From assembly GCA_030278955.1 (NCBI GenBank), contig JAOANR010000002.1:10033982-10097981 (forward strand): DNA of 64,000 nt. The letters are read 5' to 3'. A program made the translations under genes and the position numbers. The stretch comes from Hygrophila difformis (Eukaryota; Streptophyta; Magnoliopsida; Lamiales; Acanthaceae). The notes under the pieces were generated by a model that was given only the letters and a program-made list of their open reading frames with translations, was not told the DNA's origin and ran no database searches. Shown piece by piece: positions 47,601 to 60,394 of this stretch. Numbering within the stretch: the first letter of the stretch is position 1; each line of letters begins with the position of its first letter.

Positions 47601-49347
47601 TTTTGGCAGCATAACGCCTCTTTGTCGCTATGCAAGGTTTTGTCGCGGAACGTGGTTCCGCGACAAGGGTGTCATCGCGACAAAGTGTTTTCATAAAATT
47701 CTAAAGCATTTGAACCCTTGTCGCTATGCATGGAAATTTTGTCGCGGAACGTGGTTCCGCGACAAGGTGTTCCGCGACAAGGTGTTCAAAGATCAAGGAA
47801 CATGGCATAATTTTTCTGTCTCGGAATGGGATTTTGTCGCGGAACGTGGCTCCGCGACAAGGTACTCCACGACAAGAAGCCATGGGGACAAAATGCAAGA
47901 GTTTGGCTCCTTTGTCGCTATGCATGGACAGTTTTGTCGCGGAACGTGGCTCCGCGACAAGGTATTCCGCGACAAAGGGTTTTAAATTTGGAGACAAGTG
48001 TCTTGAATCACCTTGGTCGCGGAACAGCCATTCTGTCGCGGAACGTGGCTCCGCGCCAGAAGGCGGTTGGCGCCCAAGGTGGTTCAGGACAAAAGTCAGA
48101 AAAAGCAGAAATGAACAGTGGCATGCAAACAGCGTGATCTCACCCTATTTCAGATCAAAAAGCTATTCTAAGCTAAAAATAAGCAAGAAACATTCAAAAT
48201 AAAGAAGAACATGCTTAAACAAAAATAACAAGGGAGGGCAGAATATTAAAATAAAGCAGGGGTCCTAATCTAGGGTTTGATCACACATTCACACAACATT
48301 ATCCATAATATGCCAACAGTAAACATGAAGATAACAAAATGGGGGCCAAATGACCCCAAAATGAAAAAGAAAGCATAAATCCATGGGGTGTGAGACCCAT
48401 TTCATGATTTGGGACACAAATGATGAATGTTTTCCCATATTATTAAGTGGGTGTTGTTAATACCCATGATTTGGGTGTTACAAATCCTAAAACAAAAGTT
48501 TAGAAACCGAAACATGGTGTAAAGATGGCTATCTAAGCACTGTAAACAGTAAAACACTAAACTAAGCTAAACTAAGGGCAAAAAATTAAATAATACATGA
48601 AAATAAACCTAAACTACTCTACCTAAGAGAGAACTCCTACTGCTTGCCTTCAAGAACCTCTAACAAAATTCCAACCAACCAACAACTATTCAACCCTTAG
48701 CTCATGGGTGACACCTCATATTTATAGAAGTGTAACTCTAAGCCCATGGGCCTTGGTTCTAGCCCATTGTGTATTAAGACATCACACACATCACAGCTTT
48801 GTCTCGGAACATCAAGTTGGTCGCGGAACACACTGCATGTGGCAAGGCTTCTCGACTGGGTCTTGTGTCTCTATTTGTGCATCTTGGTCGCGGAATGGAC
48901 CTTTGTCGCGGAACATGCCATCGCGACAAGGGTCATCGCGCCAGGGGCTTGGCTGGTCTCCTCTTCATTTGGGGCCAGTTGGTCGCGGAACATGCCTTTG
49001 TCGCGGAACATGCTATCGCGCCAGGAGGTATTCCGCGACAAAGGTCTTCCTGGGCCTGCTGAATTGGGCCAGATGGGCCGAAAATATTCTTTTTGTGGGC
49101 TTTTCTATCTTTTTCCCATCTTTTTGTTTCCTTTTCTTTTTATCATGTTTTTGGATTTTTCTAACATAAATATGCAATAAAATTACATATTTATGTCTTT
49201 TTCACACCAGCTTATTATTTTTACAATTATGCATAAATTAGTCCAATTCGACTGCTTTCTTACTTAATGTAAGACCAGAATGCGATCAAATGCCCGTTTA
49301 AGACACGGAAATGGATTGAAAATAATGGTCATTTTTGGCCATTATCA
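44637..49347 (-). repeat. 5' LTR of A2 (4711 bp)
   Basis: Near-identical to 29364-34074, offset by 15273 bp. It includes the palindrome arrays at 47530-48057 and 48799-49042 and a TATA box at 48719-48726 (minus). Differences noticed: about nine single-base changes. Confidence 0.95.
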
Positions 49348-49678
49348 TGAGCATGGGGTTATGTGATCTAGGATCCAGCATCAACGTGATGCCTCTAGCC
49401 ATGGCAATTCGCCTAAGGCTCGGAGAGATTGAACCGGTCAAGATGAAACTGCAACTGGCAGACAGATCAATCACTAAGCCGTAGGAATCCTCAAGGATGT
49501 GGTGGTCAAAACCGGCCAAGTTCTTTTCCCGGTTGACTTCATCATCCTTGACATTGAAGAGGACTCTGAAATGCCACTTATCCTGGGACGCCCATTTTTG
49601 GCCACTGGCGGTGCACTGATTGATGCCACGTCTGGAAGAGTCACATTGAGGGTGGACAACTGAGAAATCTCTTTTGAC
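49348..49678 (+). pseudogene. A1 protease remnant after the A2 insertion
   Basis: Resumes with [20 protein letters not shown], the Athila protease active site. A one-base loss near 49481 shifts the frame before the LILGRPF block, and a TGA stands near 49661 where A2 has a Gly/Glu codon. No working protease is expected. Confidence 0.85.
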
Positions 49679-52036
49679 ATGGAGGAGCTGCAGAAATTCC
49701 CGAATGAGGGATCTTGTTCCATGTTTGATGTAATAGAAAGTAGGTGTGAGGACGAGAGCATAGACTCTATGACTGTGATGACGAACAAAGTTTCAAAACA
49801 GGTACTGACGCCTGGAGGTGCTGAGCAACAAAGAAGTTGCAACGCTGTTCACTTCGAAAACCCTATCACTGGGGATCTTGAAGAGTTTGACGGTGTTGAA
49901 TTCACTCCGGAGGAGGAAGAGAACACCACGGAAGAGGAAGTGGACCCTGTACTGACACCGGGTCCTGAAGGTAAATCTGATCTCTCACCCCCAACCATTT
50001 CTCGCAAATTACTGCCTTCCGTTGAATGTCCGCCAGAGCTTGAACTTAAAATACTTCCGGATCATCTTAAGTACGTCTTTCTCGCTGAACATAAAAGATT
50101 ACCAGTAATTGTGTCAGCGAAGCTGACACAAGAACAAGAAAAAGCTCTGGTAGACATTCTAAAGAAATATGTACATGCAATTGGATGGACCATTTCTGAT
50201 ATAAAAGGAATAAGCCCCTCTGTGTGCATGCACAGAATTTTAATGGAAGAGGAGTACAAGCCCTCTAGGCAACCACAAAGGCGTCTGAACCCCCATATGC
50301 AAGAAGTGGTAAGGAAAGAAGTTATCAAGCTCTTAGATGCTGGTATCATCTATCCTATATCTGACAGCAAATGGGTTAGCCCAGTGCAGGTAGTACCTAA
50401 GCGTGGGGGAATGTGCATAACGACTAATGAGCAAGGAGAAGAAGTGGCGACACGTCCAGTAACCGGTTGGAGAGTCTGCATCGACTACCGGAAGCTTAAC
50501 ACCGCTACGTGGAAGGATCATTTTCCCTTGCCATTCATTGATCAGATGCTAGAAAGGTTGGCCGGGAGGGAGTACTACTACTTTTTGGATGGGTACTCTG
50601 GTTACAATCAGATTGTAATAGCTAGTGAAGATCATGATAAAACCACTTTCACGTGCCCATATGGAACTTTTGCGTACAGGTGCATGCCTTTTGGACTTTG
50701 CAATGCGCCTGCCACTTTTCAACGATGCATGATGTCTATTTTCTTAGAATTTATCGAAAAATGCATTGAAGTTTTCATGGATGACTTCTCTGTGTATGGA
50801 GATACTTTTGATGAATGTTTGACAAATCTTGCAAAAATTTTAAAAAGATGCGAGGACACTAACCTAGTTTTAAACTGGGAGAAGTGCCATTTTATGGTCA
50901 CTGAAGGAATAGTGTTGGGTCACCGCATCTCGCGTGCAGGCATCGAAGTCGATAGGGCCAAAGTCTCAGTCATATCCAACCTTCCATTACCAAACTCAAT
51001 AAAAGCAGTTAGGAGTTTCTTAGGGCATGCCGGTTTTTACCGGAGATTCATTAAAGACTTTTCTAAAATCGCCAAGCCGCTCACTAATTTGCTTTGTAAA
51101 GAAAATTCTTTCGTAATAAGTGAAGCGTGTGTTCAAGCCTTTGACACGCTCAAGAAGATGTTGATTTCTGCTCCAATAGTGCAACCACCCGATTGGTCAA
51201 TGCCTTTCGAGGTCATGTGCGATGCAAGTGATCTCGCCGTGGGTGCAGTTCTTGGGCAACATAAAGAAGGAAGGCACTGTGTGATTCATTACGCCAGCCA
51301 TGCCCTGAATGAAGCCCAAGTCAATTACACCACCACGGAGAAAGAGATGTATGCTGTGGTTTTCGCATTTGATAAATTCAGACAATACCTCATTGGTACG
51401 AAAACCATAGTGTACACCAATCACTCTGCACTGAGATACTTGTTCAGCAAACAAGACGCCAAACCTCGATTAATCAGGTGGGTACTTTTGTTGCAAGAAT
51501 TTGACATCATAATAAAAGATAGAAAAGGCAGAGACAATGGTGCTGCTGACCATTTGTCTCGAATAGAAAATGATAAAAATGAGATAGCCGTCAATGAAAA
51601 TTTTGCGGATGAGCAACTATTTGCCTTGCACCTTCATGATCAAGCTTGTCCATGGTTTTCCGACATGGCTAACTTTTTAGCATGTGGAATAACTCCACCA
51701 TTCCAGAGTAAGAAGCAAAAAGCAAGGTTCAACCGAGAGGTAGTTAACTACTTCTGGGAAGATCCTTATCTCTTTAAGCATTGTGCAGATTCGATTATTA
51801 GACGTTGTGTGACTGAGCACGAGGCTTATCAAATCGCTAAAAAATGTCATGAATCGGAATATGGAGGTCACCATGGCCCCACTCGAACAGCTCACAAGGT
51901 GCTCGAGTGTGGTTTCTATTGGCCTACCATTTACGAGGATTGCAAGGCGTTTGCTAAGGCTTGCGACAGATGCCAAAGATTAGGGAATATCTCCAGGAGG
52001 GATGAAATGCCTCAAAAAAGGAATTCTCATCCTTGA
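49679..52036 (+). CDS. pol: A1 Pol: reverse transcriptase, RNase H and integrase N-terminus
   Basis: 785 open codons. Acidic linker to about 100, then reverse transcriptase ([16 protein letters not shown] near 240, CIDYRKLN near 275, FMDDFSVYG near 365), RNase H ([15 protein letters not shown] near 512, [10 protein letters not shown] near 585; the usual TDH Asp is Asn here), and the integrase HHCC finger ([13 protein letters not shown]...CDRCQRLG, 735-775). The TDH to TNH change would weaken RNase H activity. The frame ends in PQKRNSHP because an added base in an A-rich run near 52013-52020 shifts it; integrase continues in the next entry. The leading ATG at 49679 is internal to the polyprotein and not a natural start. 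Confidence 0.9.
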   Translation: MEELQKFPNEGSCSMFDVIESRCEDESIDSMTVMTNKVSKQVLTPGGAEQQRSCNAVHFENPITGDLEEFDGVEFTPEEEENTTEEEVDPVLTPGPEGKSDLSPPTISRKLLPSVECPPELELKILPDHLKYVFLAEHKRLPVIVSAKLTQEQEKALVDILKKYVHAIGWTISDIKGISPSVCMHRILMEEEYKPSRQPQRRLNPHMQEVVRKEVIKLLDAGIIYPISDSKWVSPVQVVPKRGGMCITTNEQGEEVATRPVTGWRVCIDYRKLNTATWKDHFPLPFIDQMLERLAGREYYYFLDGYSGYNQIVIASEDHDKTTFTCPYGTFAYRCMPFGLCNAPATFQRCMMSIFLEFIEKCIEVFMDDFSVYGDTFDECLTNLAKILKRCEDTNLVLNWEKCHFMVTEGIVLGHRISRAGIEVDRAKVSVISNLPLPNSIKAVRSFLGHAGFYRRFIKDFSKIAKPLTNLLCKENSFVISEACVQAFDTLKKMLISAPIVQPPDWSMPFEVMCDASDLAVGAVLGQHKEGRHCVIHYASHALNEAQVNYTTTEKEMYAVVFAFDKFRQYLIGTKTIVYTNHSALRYLFSKQDAKPRLIRWVLLLQEFDIIIKDRKGRDNGAADHLSRIENDKNEIAVNENFADEQLFALHLHDQACPWFSDMANFLACGITPPFQSKKQKARFNREVVNYFWEDPYLFKHCADSIIRRCVTEHEAYQIAKKCHESEYGGHHGPTRTAHKVLECGFYWPTIYEDCKAFAKACDRCQRLGNISRRDEMPQKRNSHP

Positions 52037-52538
52037 GATTTTCGATGTATGGGGTATTGACTTCATGGGACCATTCCCGACATCTGATGGGAATCACTAC
52101 ATCTTGGTAGCTGTCGATTACGTGTCCAAGTGGGTCGAGGCGGTTGCGCTGCCAACCAATGATGGTCACCAAGTCATCAAATTTTTGAAAAATAACATTT
52201 TCAATAGATTTGGTGTACCTAGGGTAATCATATCTGATGGAGGAACCCACTTTGTCAACAAAGCTTTTGCAAATCTCATGAGCAGAAGTGGGATTCTCCA
52301 CAAGATCGGCACGCCTTATCATCCCCAAACCAGTGGCCAAGTCGAGGTATCTAACCGCGAAATCAAACACATACTCGAAGCCACTGTGGGGATAACCCGC
52401 AAAGACTGGTCACGTAGACTCAATGATGCTCTATGGGCATACCGCACTGCATTCAAGACTCCCATTGGGATGTCCCCATACAGGCTTGTCTTTGGAAAAG
52501 CCTGTCATTTGCCTGTAGAACTAGAGCACAAGGCTTAC
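52002..52538 (+). pseudogene. A1 integrase core, cut by TG
   Basis: Catalytic D ([11 protein letters not shown]), D ([11 protein letters not shown]) and E ([16 protein letters not shown]) are present. The frame is interrupted after ELEHKAY by TG, with target duplication CTTAC at 52534-52538, and resumes at 59988. Up to that point it is open. Confidence 0.88.
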
Positions 52539-53103
52539 TGTAATACCCGAGAATTTTGCAACATAAAAATAAAATAAAATAAAATAAAATAAAATAAATA
52601 AATAAATATAATAAACATGATAAATGGATAAAGAATCATAGAAGATGAGAAATGAAATTTAAATTAAAAAGAAAACAAAATTCCGAAAACCCGGGAAGCC
52701 GAAGGCAATTTAATTGAATAAATGGTTACACGGGGACCCGACATCGATGGACTCAATAACTCGAGTCCAAACATAAATTTAGGTCCGAATAAAATTAGGA
52801 TAGGAAATCGGAGCCCGAAGATACCCCGGAAATCGGAATCGGGGAACATAGAGGGATAGAAGTCCGAAAGAGAGGAGGAAAAGCGCGACGGATCGCACGA
52901 CCCGGCCCAGACCGAAGTCCAGGCCAGGACGGCGCGGTCGCCGCGCGCTCCAAGGGGTTTACCGCGCCAAGAGCGCGCCACATGACAGATTTGGTGGTTG
53001 CGTGAATCTCTCGCCCGAACGCGGATTTTTCGACTTTCGGTTGAACGTCTCTCGACCCAAGACCCTTGGGGTCAGATTTTGGACGCCCTAGGTCTTAAAT
53101 ATC

Positions 53104-53111
53104 TATAAATA
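53104..53111 (+). promoter_or_regulatory. TG 5' LTR TATA box
   Basis: TATAAATA in the 5' third of the LTR; the 3' LTR copy is at 57871-57878. Confidence 0.6.
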
Positions 53112-54821
53112 AGACCTCCTAAGAGCTTCGAATACATTTGAAACCCTACGAAATCTTTCTATACGTCGAAACCCTAATCCCGGAGCCGTCGGAGGCACAA
53201 CACCGAGAGGAGGAACTGACTTGGACGAAATTTGGAGACCCCCGTCGCTGTGGTAAGCCTTGATCCATTCTTTTCCATATGTGATTCAAAAACGAATCCT
53301 AAATTCGATCTTTTTCTATTCCAAACCCCCGATTCGAATCGAGAGCGAAGAACCCGACAAACGGAGAGGATAAACGGAGGACGGGAAGCCACGCCTCCGA
53401 ATCGACGATCCCGGACACTCAACAATCTGTAAGTTAACGCTTACATGGTTTTGGGAGTGATTAAAACACGTAAAACTAAAAGCTTCATCAAATCTTTCGT
53501 AAATCTGTCAACATACGATTTCTACCGGCGCAACAGTTTTTGTCGAATTTATTCGAACCCCTTAAAGTGTTCAAACGAGAAAACTTAAAACACGAAAAAC
53601 ATTCCTAAGACATAGATCTAGCTTCTGTAAAAATTTCATAATTTTTCATCGTGTTTCGATATCCGAAACTGATCGTAAACGAGCCTGCTTTAGATTTAGA
53701 TCTTGAAACGATGAAAGATTCTTTATTCGAACTTGTTGGTGATTTCTACCTTAGATCTAGACCGATCCAGGCTTGGCCTTGAACATAGGAGTTGTAGATC
53801 TATATGTTAAGAACACCTCCGTAAAATTTCAGAATTTTTCATGATGATTTGATATATGAAATCCACTCCGAACCGAACTGGTTTTAAATCGAATCTTGAA
53901 ACTGGACAGAACATAGGTGCGAACTTGTTGACGTTTTTGACTATGGTTCTAGGCCGAATTAGATCTTTAGCCAAACATGAAAGTTGTAGATAATTGTCTT
54001 AAGATGATCTCTGTAAAATTTCATCAAATTTGGAGTTGAATTGCTATAGTAGAATTCGAAATCTTTAAACTGAGTTATATGGAATTCGGACAGAACAGTA
54101 CTTCTGTGAAAATTAGTGTTTTTGAACTGTTTCCGTATCTCGGATCGAAAAAGTTAAAACACGAAAGTTGTAGATCTCGATGTTTCGGAGTCAGACGTGA
54201 AGCTTCGGAATTTTTGAAATTAAATCTGATTTTAGACAATTTTTAGAGTAAACTGTGGTTGACCGAGTCAAAACTTGAAATCTTGTGGAAACGGTGAAAT
54301 TAACCTTTGGGGTTGAAACGGATAGAAATACTTTGAAATACGATACACGAAACAAGAAGATTAAAATATTGCGGGTTATGACTAAGCTAGATACTGTCAA
54401 TGTTCTCTGCGGCTTGGGACATAAGAGCCCAAGTGTATGTCTAGGTTGACGTAAGAGCCCTAGCGAAACAGTGATCGTATGGCTAGCGGACGGATTAACT
54501 CTAATTAAAAGATCTGGATCGACCATGATACCTGTGGACATAAGAGCCCAGGCGTAAGGCTGGCGGACATAAGAGCCCTAGCGGTGGTGATCTGTAAGAG
54601 ATATGAAACGAGGAGTTGCAAGAATTCCAAATTAAATCTGTATTAAATTGTGTTGTTAAATTTATGGCCACTTATTTAATTGCGTTGCAAGCTATATGAT
54701 GATCTTATGAATCCATACTTCTAAATTATGCGATTACATGAATTATTTAAATTATGCACATGTTTTCATTAAATTTAAATAAAGGCTTTGAAACCTCATA
54801 ATCTTGTATGTGTTAACTTAC

Positions 54822-54838
54822 TCAGCACGTAGTGCTGA
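54822..54838 (+). other. LTR hairpin of TG
   Basis: TCAGCAC pairs with GTGCTGA around loop GTA, a perfect 7-bp stem; the second copy is at 59589-59605. Confidence 0.65.
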
Positions 54839-55224
54839 CCAAAACCGTATTTTTTTTTCCTGTTTCTTTCAGAGCCGAAGAATATGCATCATCATATGCA
54901 TTCATGGGAATTTTGGGGAAATGCTTTATTTGTAAATGATACGTTAGACTAGAAATTGCATGAACGGGCCTGTTTAACCCGTGATTAGGCCATGTTGGCC
55001 CTATATTTAAATTCCGCTGCGATACATATATGTAAATATTATTTTCCGCTGCAACTTTGATGTATTATTTTTAAATTATATATGAATGGGTTGTTTGAAT
55101 GTTTTAAATTCTGAAAAACCATAGCCTTGCATCTCTTTAGTGAGCTCGGAGAAACCGTGTCTCGCTAGGGAGGTGTGGCGGTGACACCCCGACCTGGGTG
55201 ACCAAAAACCGGGGTGTTACAGGG

Positions 55225-55237
55225 TGGTATCAGAGCC
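55225..55237 (+). other. Primer binding site of TG (tRNA-iMet)
   Basis: TGGTATCAGAGCC, three bases after the LTR end. A second copy of GTGGTATCAGAGCCCGG occurs about 60 nt later (near 55287-55303), a local duplication. Confidence 0.9.
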
Positions 55238-55901
55238 CGGAATATTTTAAAACTATTTATTTTAAAGAAAATATCTGATACCAGAGTGGTATCAGAGCCC
55301 GGCTATTTTTAAACTATTATTTTTAAACCATTATTATTTTTAAACTACTACTAATATTTTGACTATTATTTTAAATTTTAAAGTATTATTTCCATGGAGA
55401 AATTTTTTTATTTTAAAACCCATGGGAAAAATATATATATAGTGCATAAATTACTTTTGGGGGGAAACCATCATACGCATTTGCATATTGCATCTCTTTT
55501 ATGTAGAGAACTTAGAATCTTGGCGAATTTCAACTTAGAATCTTGGCGAATATTAACTTAGATCTTTTGCTTGCACTAGATGACTTAGACGCTTGACATC
55601 AAATTAGAAACGCTCACTAGAGACTGATGTTGCCTTAGTTCTAGATCGCGTTCATCTATGCGTTCGCCTAATCATGACAATCCTCGGCCTTAGCCATTCA
55701 TACCCTTGTGCGAATTAGAAAATTTCCTCATGTGGAACGATAAGAAAATCAAGTTTTATCAAAACACCCTTTATTCCAAAAATCTTGTTTGGATTTCCAA
55801 ACAACAAATCCGAAAATTTGAAATCAGAAATTTACGAAACGTCTTGTTCGAGCGATCTATCTAAACCAAGATAAGCTAATCTATACACGTTATAACAGAA
55901 A
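55238..55901 (+). other. TG leader without pre-gag ORF
   Basis: No gene. The position where T2 starts its upstream frame reads ATGACTTAG near 55580, so the frame is closed after two codons. A short direct repeat TTAGAATCTTGGCGAAT occurs twice near 55510-55555. Confidence 0.65.
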
Positions 55902-57020
55902 ATGGTGCCTAGGAGGAAACCAAGGAAGGTGAGTCCAAACGGCACTGACGCTAACCTGTCCAACACGCCCAACAACATTGAAAGTCCTCAGAACCTAGGG
56001 GAGCAAGTGCCTCAAGCTCCCAATAATATGGAAGCACGTTTAAAATCTGTAGAGGAACTCCTTGTAGCATTAGGAAATGCCGAGGTGCATAGGGTACAAA
56101 CAGTACCTCCGCCAGTAGCCCGAGTCAACTACTTAGCATTAGTGAACCCTTACCACCCACCCCGTTATGACGGCCAAGAGGATCCAGCCAAGTTGGAAGG
56201 ATGGATCCGTACCTTTGACAAGCTCTTGAACGCTATCAAGTGCCCTGATGAGGAAAAGATACACGTAGTGACCTACTACCTAGGAGGCGAAGCCGATGAG
56301 TGGTGGCAAAATCTCCAAGCAAAGTCAGTGGAAGACGAAGAAGCCTACACTTGGGAGGAACTTAAGGAAGCTTTGAGGGAAAGATTCTACCCACTGAGCA
56401 CCAAGACTGCGAAGTACGAGGAATTCATCAACCTAAAGCAAGGTGCACAAACGGTACAAGAATACTACACCAAATTCAAGGAGCTAGTACGATTCGCTGC
56501 GGGGATAGTACCAACCGACTCTGACAAGGCTCAGAAATTCGAGATGGGTCTGAACCTTAGTATCCGGGAGATACTTGCAGTAGGACAATTCACGAACCTG
56601 CAGACGATATATGATCGCGCCGTATCAATTGCTCGAATCCAGCAATTGAAGCGTAAGGAACATGGTGAGTCGAGCAAGGACTCGCAAGGACTTGAGAAGA
56701 AGGATCGGAAAGACAACAATAACAACTCTAGGAAAGACAATGGATCCCGAAGGAAAGGAAATAAAGGTCTCAACAATGGGGGAGACGACAACCGTGGTGC
56801 GTTTATACCACGTTGCCCACGATGCAACCATGCACATCTGGTGCGCCAATGCCCGAAGCCTGGAACCTGCCGTAGGTGCGGCAAGCTTGGTCACAAGGCT
56901 AGTGGATGTCGAACGCCAGAGGAGGCGATCGAAAAGAGAGTAGATTTGGTGAACCTTCAGCAAGGGGAGAGTGACGAGGAACAAGACCAAAACCCGAACC
57001 CTCTTGAGAATAATGAATAG
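55902..57020 (+). CDS. gag: Gag of TG
   Basis: 372-aa intact capsid/nucleocapsid protein. Basic start MVPRRKPRK; retrotransposon-gag domain about residues 70-255 ([67 protein letters not shown]); Lys/Asp/Asn-rich linker 260-305; two zinc knuckles (CPRCNHAHLVRQC, CX2CX3HX4C; CRRCGKLGHKASGC, CX2CX4HX4C; about 312-340); acidic tail with DEEQDQ. It is the only protein of this element. Since the frame is uninterrupted despite the loss of pol, it may be under selection for particle formation with Pol supplied in trans; that is inference. Confidence 0.93.
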   Translation: MVPRRKPRKVSPNGTDANLSNTPNNIESPQNLGEQVPQAPNNMEARLKSVEELLVALGNAEVHRVQTVPPPVARVNYLALVNPYHPPRYDGQEDPAKLEGWIRTFDKLLNAIKCPDEEKIHVVTYYLGGEADEWWQNLQAKSVEDEEAYTWEELKEALRERFYPLSTKTAKYEEFINLKQGAQTVQEYYTKFKELVRFAAGIVPTDSDKAQKFEMGLNLSIREILAVGQFTNLQTIYDRAVSIARIQQLKRKEHGESSKDSQGLEKKDRKDNNNNSRKDNGSRRKGNKGLNNGGDDNRGAFIPRCPRCNHAHLVRQCPKPGTCRRCGKLGHKASGCRTPEEAIEKRVDLVNLQQGESDEEQDQNPNPLENNE

Positions 57021-57306
57021 GCAGTTATGGGGACATAACTGAAGTCCTAAGGGAGAGGGGATGTGATACCCCGTAATAATTTATTTTGGAGTTCAACTCG
57101 ATATCATGTATCCTAAATCATAAATAAACAAATTCAACTTGTTTTGAACTACGTTATGGCTTGATCCCTTCACCGGGTACGTAGGCAGCTTAGAAGTTTT
57201 AATTGTAAGTTCAGTCACAAAATAATAAAACAAACAAAAAGACTTTAGCACGAGAAAAGCCGAAACACAACTTTGAGGACGAAGTTGATTCTTAAGGAGG
57301 GTAGAC
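57021..57306 (+). other. TG 3' untranslated region with two polypurine tracts
   Basis: AAGGGAGAGGGGA (57049-57061) followed by TGTGATACCCCG; then the functional AAGGAGGGTAGA (57294-57305) before the LTR at 57307. Confidence 0.75.
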
Positions 57307-59987
57307 TGTAATACCCGAGAATTTTGCAACATAAAAAAAAATAAAAAAAAATAAAATAAAATAAATAAATAAATATAATAAACATGATAAATGGACAAAG
57401 AATCATAGAAGATGAGAAATGAAATTTAAATTAAAAAGAAAACAAAATTCCGAAAACCCGGGAAGCCGAAGGCAATTTAATTGAATAAATGGTTACACGG
57501 GGACCCGACATCGATGGACTCAATAACTCGAGTCCAAACATAAATTTAGGTCCGAATAAAATTAGGATAGGAAATCGGAGCCCGAAGATACCCCGGAAAT
57601 CGGAATCGGGGAACATAGAGGGATAGAAGTCCGAAAGAGAGGAGGAAAAGCGCGACGGATCGCACGACCCGGCCCAGACAGAAGTCCAGGCCAGGACGGC
57701 GCGGTCGCCGCGTGCTCCAAGGGGTTTACCGCACCAAGAGCGCGCCACATGACAGATTTGGTGGTTGCGTGAATCTCTCGCCCGAACACGGATTTTTCGA
57801 CTTTCGGTTGAACGTCTCTCGACCCAAGACCCTTGGGGTCAGATTTTGGACGCCCTAGGTCTTAAATATCTATAAATAAGACCTCCTAAGAGCTCCGAAT
57901 AAATTTGAAACCCTACGAAATCTTTCTATACGTCGAAACCCTAATCCCGGAGCCGTCGGAGGCACAACACCGAGAGGAGGAACTGACTTGGACGAAATTT
58001 GGAGACCCCCGTCGCTGTGGTAAGCCTTGATCCATTCTTTTCCATATGTGATTCAAAAACGAATCCTAAATTCGATCTTTTTCTATTCCAAACCCCCGAT
58101 TCGAATCGAGAGCGAAGAACCCGACAAACGGAGAGGATAAACGGAGGACGGGAAGCCACGCCTCCAAATCGACGATCCCGGACACTCAACAATCTGTAAG
58201 TTAACGCTTACATGGTTTTGGGAGTGATTAAAACACGTAAAACTAAAAGCTTCATCAAATCTTTCGTAAATCTGTCAACATACGATTTCTACCGGCGCAA
58301 CAGTTTTTGTCGAATTTATTCGAACCCCTTAAAGTGTTCAAACGAGAAAACTTAAAACACGAAAAACATTCCTAAGACATAGATCTAGCTTCTGTAAAAA
58401 TTTCATAATTTTTCATCGTGTTTTGATATCCGAAACTGATCGTAAACGAGCCTGCTTTAGATTTAGATCTTGAAACGATGAAAGATTCTTTATTCGAACT
58501 TGTTGGTGATTTCTACCTTAGATCTAGACCGATCCAGGCTTGGCGTTGAACATAGGAGTTGTAGATCTATATGTTAAGAACACCTCCGTAAAATTTCAGA
58601 ATTTTTCATGATGATTTGATATATGAAATCCACTCCGAACCGAACTGGTTTTAAATCGAATCTTGAAACTGGACAGAACATAGGTGCGAACTTGTTGACG
58701 TTTTTGACTATGGTTCTAGGCCGAATTAGATCTTTAGCCAAACATAAAAGTTGTAGATAATTGTCTTAAGATGATCTCTGTAAAATTTCATCAAATTTGG
58801 AGTTGAATTGCTATAGTAGAATTCGAAATCTTTAAACTGAGTTATATGGAATTCGGACAGAACAGTACTTCTGTGAAAATTAGTGTTTTTGAACTGTTTC
58901 CGTATCTCGGATCGAAAAAGTTAAAACACGAAAGTTGTAGATCTCGACGTTTCGGAGTCAGACGTGAAGTTTCGGAATTTTTGAAATTAAATCTGATTTT
59001 AGACAATTTTTAGAGTAAACTGTGGTTGACCGAGTCAAAACTTGAAATCTTGTGGAAACGGTGAAATTAACCTTTGGGGTTGAAACGGATAGAAATACTT
59101 TGAAATACGATACACGAAACAAGAAGATTAAAATATTGCGGGTTATGACTAAGCTAGATACTGTCAATGTTCTCTGCGGCTTGGGACATAAGAGCCCAAG
59201 TGTATGTCTAGGTTGACGTAAGAGCCCTAGCGAAACAGTGATCGTATGGCTAGCGGACGGATTAACTCTAATTAAAAGATCTGGATCGACCATGATACCT
59301 GTGGACATAAGAGCCCAGGCGTAAGGCTGGCGGACATAAGAGCCCTAGCGGTGGTGATCTGTAAGAGATATGAAACGAGGAGTTGCAAGAATTCCAAATT
59401 AAATCTGTATTAAATTGTGTTGTTAAATTTATGGCCACTTATTTAATTGCGTTGCAAGCTATATGATGATCTTATGAATCCATACTTCTAAATTATGCGA
59501 TTACATGAATTATTTAAATTATGCACATGTTTTCATTAAATTTAAATAAAGGCTTTGAAACCTCATAATCTTGTATGTGTTAACTTACTCAGCACGTAGT
59601 GCTGACCAAAACCGTATTTTTTTTCCTGTTTCTTTCAGAGCCGAAGAATATGCATCATCATATGCATTCATGGGAATTTTGGGGAAATGCTTTATTTGTA
59701 AATGATACGTTAGACTAGAAATTGCATGAACGGGCCTGTTTAACCCGTGATTAGGCCATGTTGGCCCTATATTTAAATTCCGCTGCGATACATATATGTA
59801 AATATTATTTTCCGCTGCAACTTTGATGTATTATTTTTAAATTATATATGAATGGGTTGTTTGAATGTTTTAAATTCTGAAAAACCATAGCCTTGCATCT
59901 CTTTAGTGAGCTCGGAGAAACCGTGTCTCGCTAGGGAGGTGTGGCGGTGACACCCCGACCTGGGTGACCAAAAACCGGGGTGTTACA
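57307..59987 (+). repeat. 3' LTR of TG
   Basis: About 99.5 percent the same as 52539-55221 by eye. TATA box at 57871-57878, hairpin at 59589-59605. Ends TGTTACA, then the duplicated CTTAC. Confidence 0.93.
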
Positions 59988-60394
59988 CTTACTGGGCCGT
60001 AAAAACGCTTAATTTTGACCCACGAGTTGCTCAGAGTAAACGCAAGTTGGACCTCAATGAAATTGAGGAAATACGCGCGCAAGCTTATGAAAGCTAGAGG
60101 ATTTACAAAGAGCGGACCCAGAAGTTACACGATCGTCGTATAAAATCTAAACAATTCTATGTTGGCCAAAATATCTTGTTATTCAATTCTAGGTTAAAGC
60201 TGTTCCCCGGAAAGCTTAAATCCAGATGGGAAGGGCCATACGAAGTGGTGCACGTGTTTGAAAGTGGAGCTGTCAGGATTCGAACTGGCAAAGGAGAGCT
60301 GGTGGTGAATGGACAAAGATTGAAGGAGTATCTAGGACAGCTTGACCCCGAAAAAGAAGTCCAAATGACATCAGAGCCGGCCTATGCTCAATAA
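59988..60394 (+). pseudogene. A1 integrase C-terminus
   Basis: Continues from ELEHKAY (52538) with [15 protein letters not shown] at 60095-60097 interrupts it where A2 has a Ser codon. From 60176 the C-terminal module is open ([36 protein letters not shown]) and ends with stop at 60394, matching the A2 end at 38518. Confidence 0.87.

Larger units (their letters stand above)
29364..49347 (-). mobile_element. A2: near-intact 20-kb Athila-like element with F-box gene
   Basis: Full-length element on the minus strand with 4711-bp LTRs at both ends and target duplication TGAGC (29359-29363 and 49348-49352). It has a tRNA-Asp primer site, one gag-pol frame with a single stop, an intron-containing F-box gene and an LTR-proximal GTGAGGATGT tract. 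The LTRs differ at about nine positions by eye, so it is very young. It is inserted in the opposite orientation into the protease region of its relative A1. The LTR and gag-pol layout match A1 throughout, but the two are clearly diverged members of the family. Confidence 0.95.
52539..55221 (+). repeat. 5' LTR of TG
   Basis: TGTAATACCCGAG to GGGGTGTTACA. An AAAATA simple repeat lies near 52557-52605, TATAAATA at 53104-53111, four ATAAGAGCCC/GTAAGAGCCC units at 54415-54585, and the hairpin at 54822-54838 followed by TTTCTTTCAG. No gene is supported; frames here recur in the 3' LTR. Confidence 0.93.
52539..59987 (+). mobile_element. TG: non-autonomous gag-only (TR-GAG-like) Tekay-type element, 7.4 kb
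   Basis: LTRs 52539-55221 and 57307-59987 (about 2.68 kb each, roughly 14 differences by eye), target duplication CTTAC (52534-52538 and 59988-59992), tRNA-iMet primer site, one gag gene, no pol. Directly after the gag stop the sequence rejoins the end of T2 pol (57021-57041 matches 11625-11645), so the whole pol is missing between two otherwise preserved parts. Such an element would rely on Pol from an autonomous relative. Confidence 0.93.
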
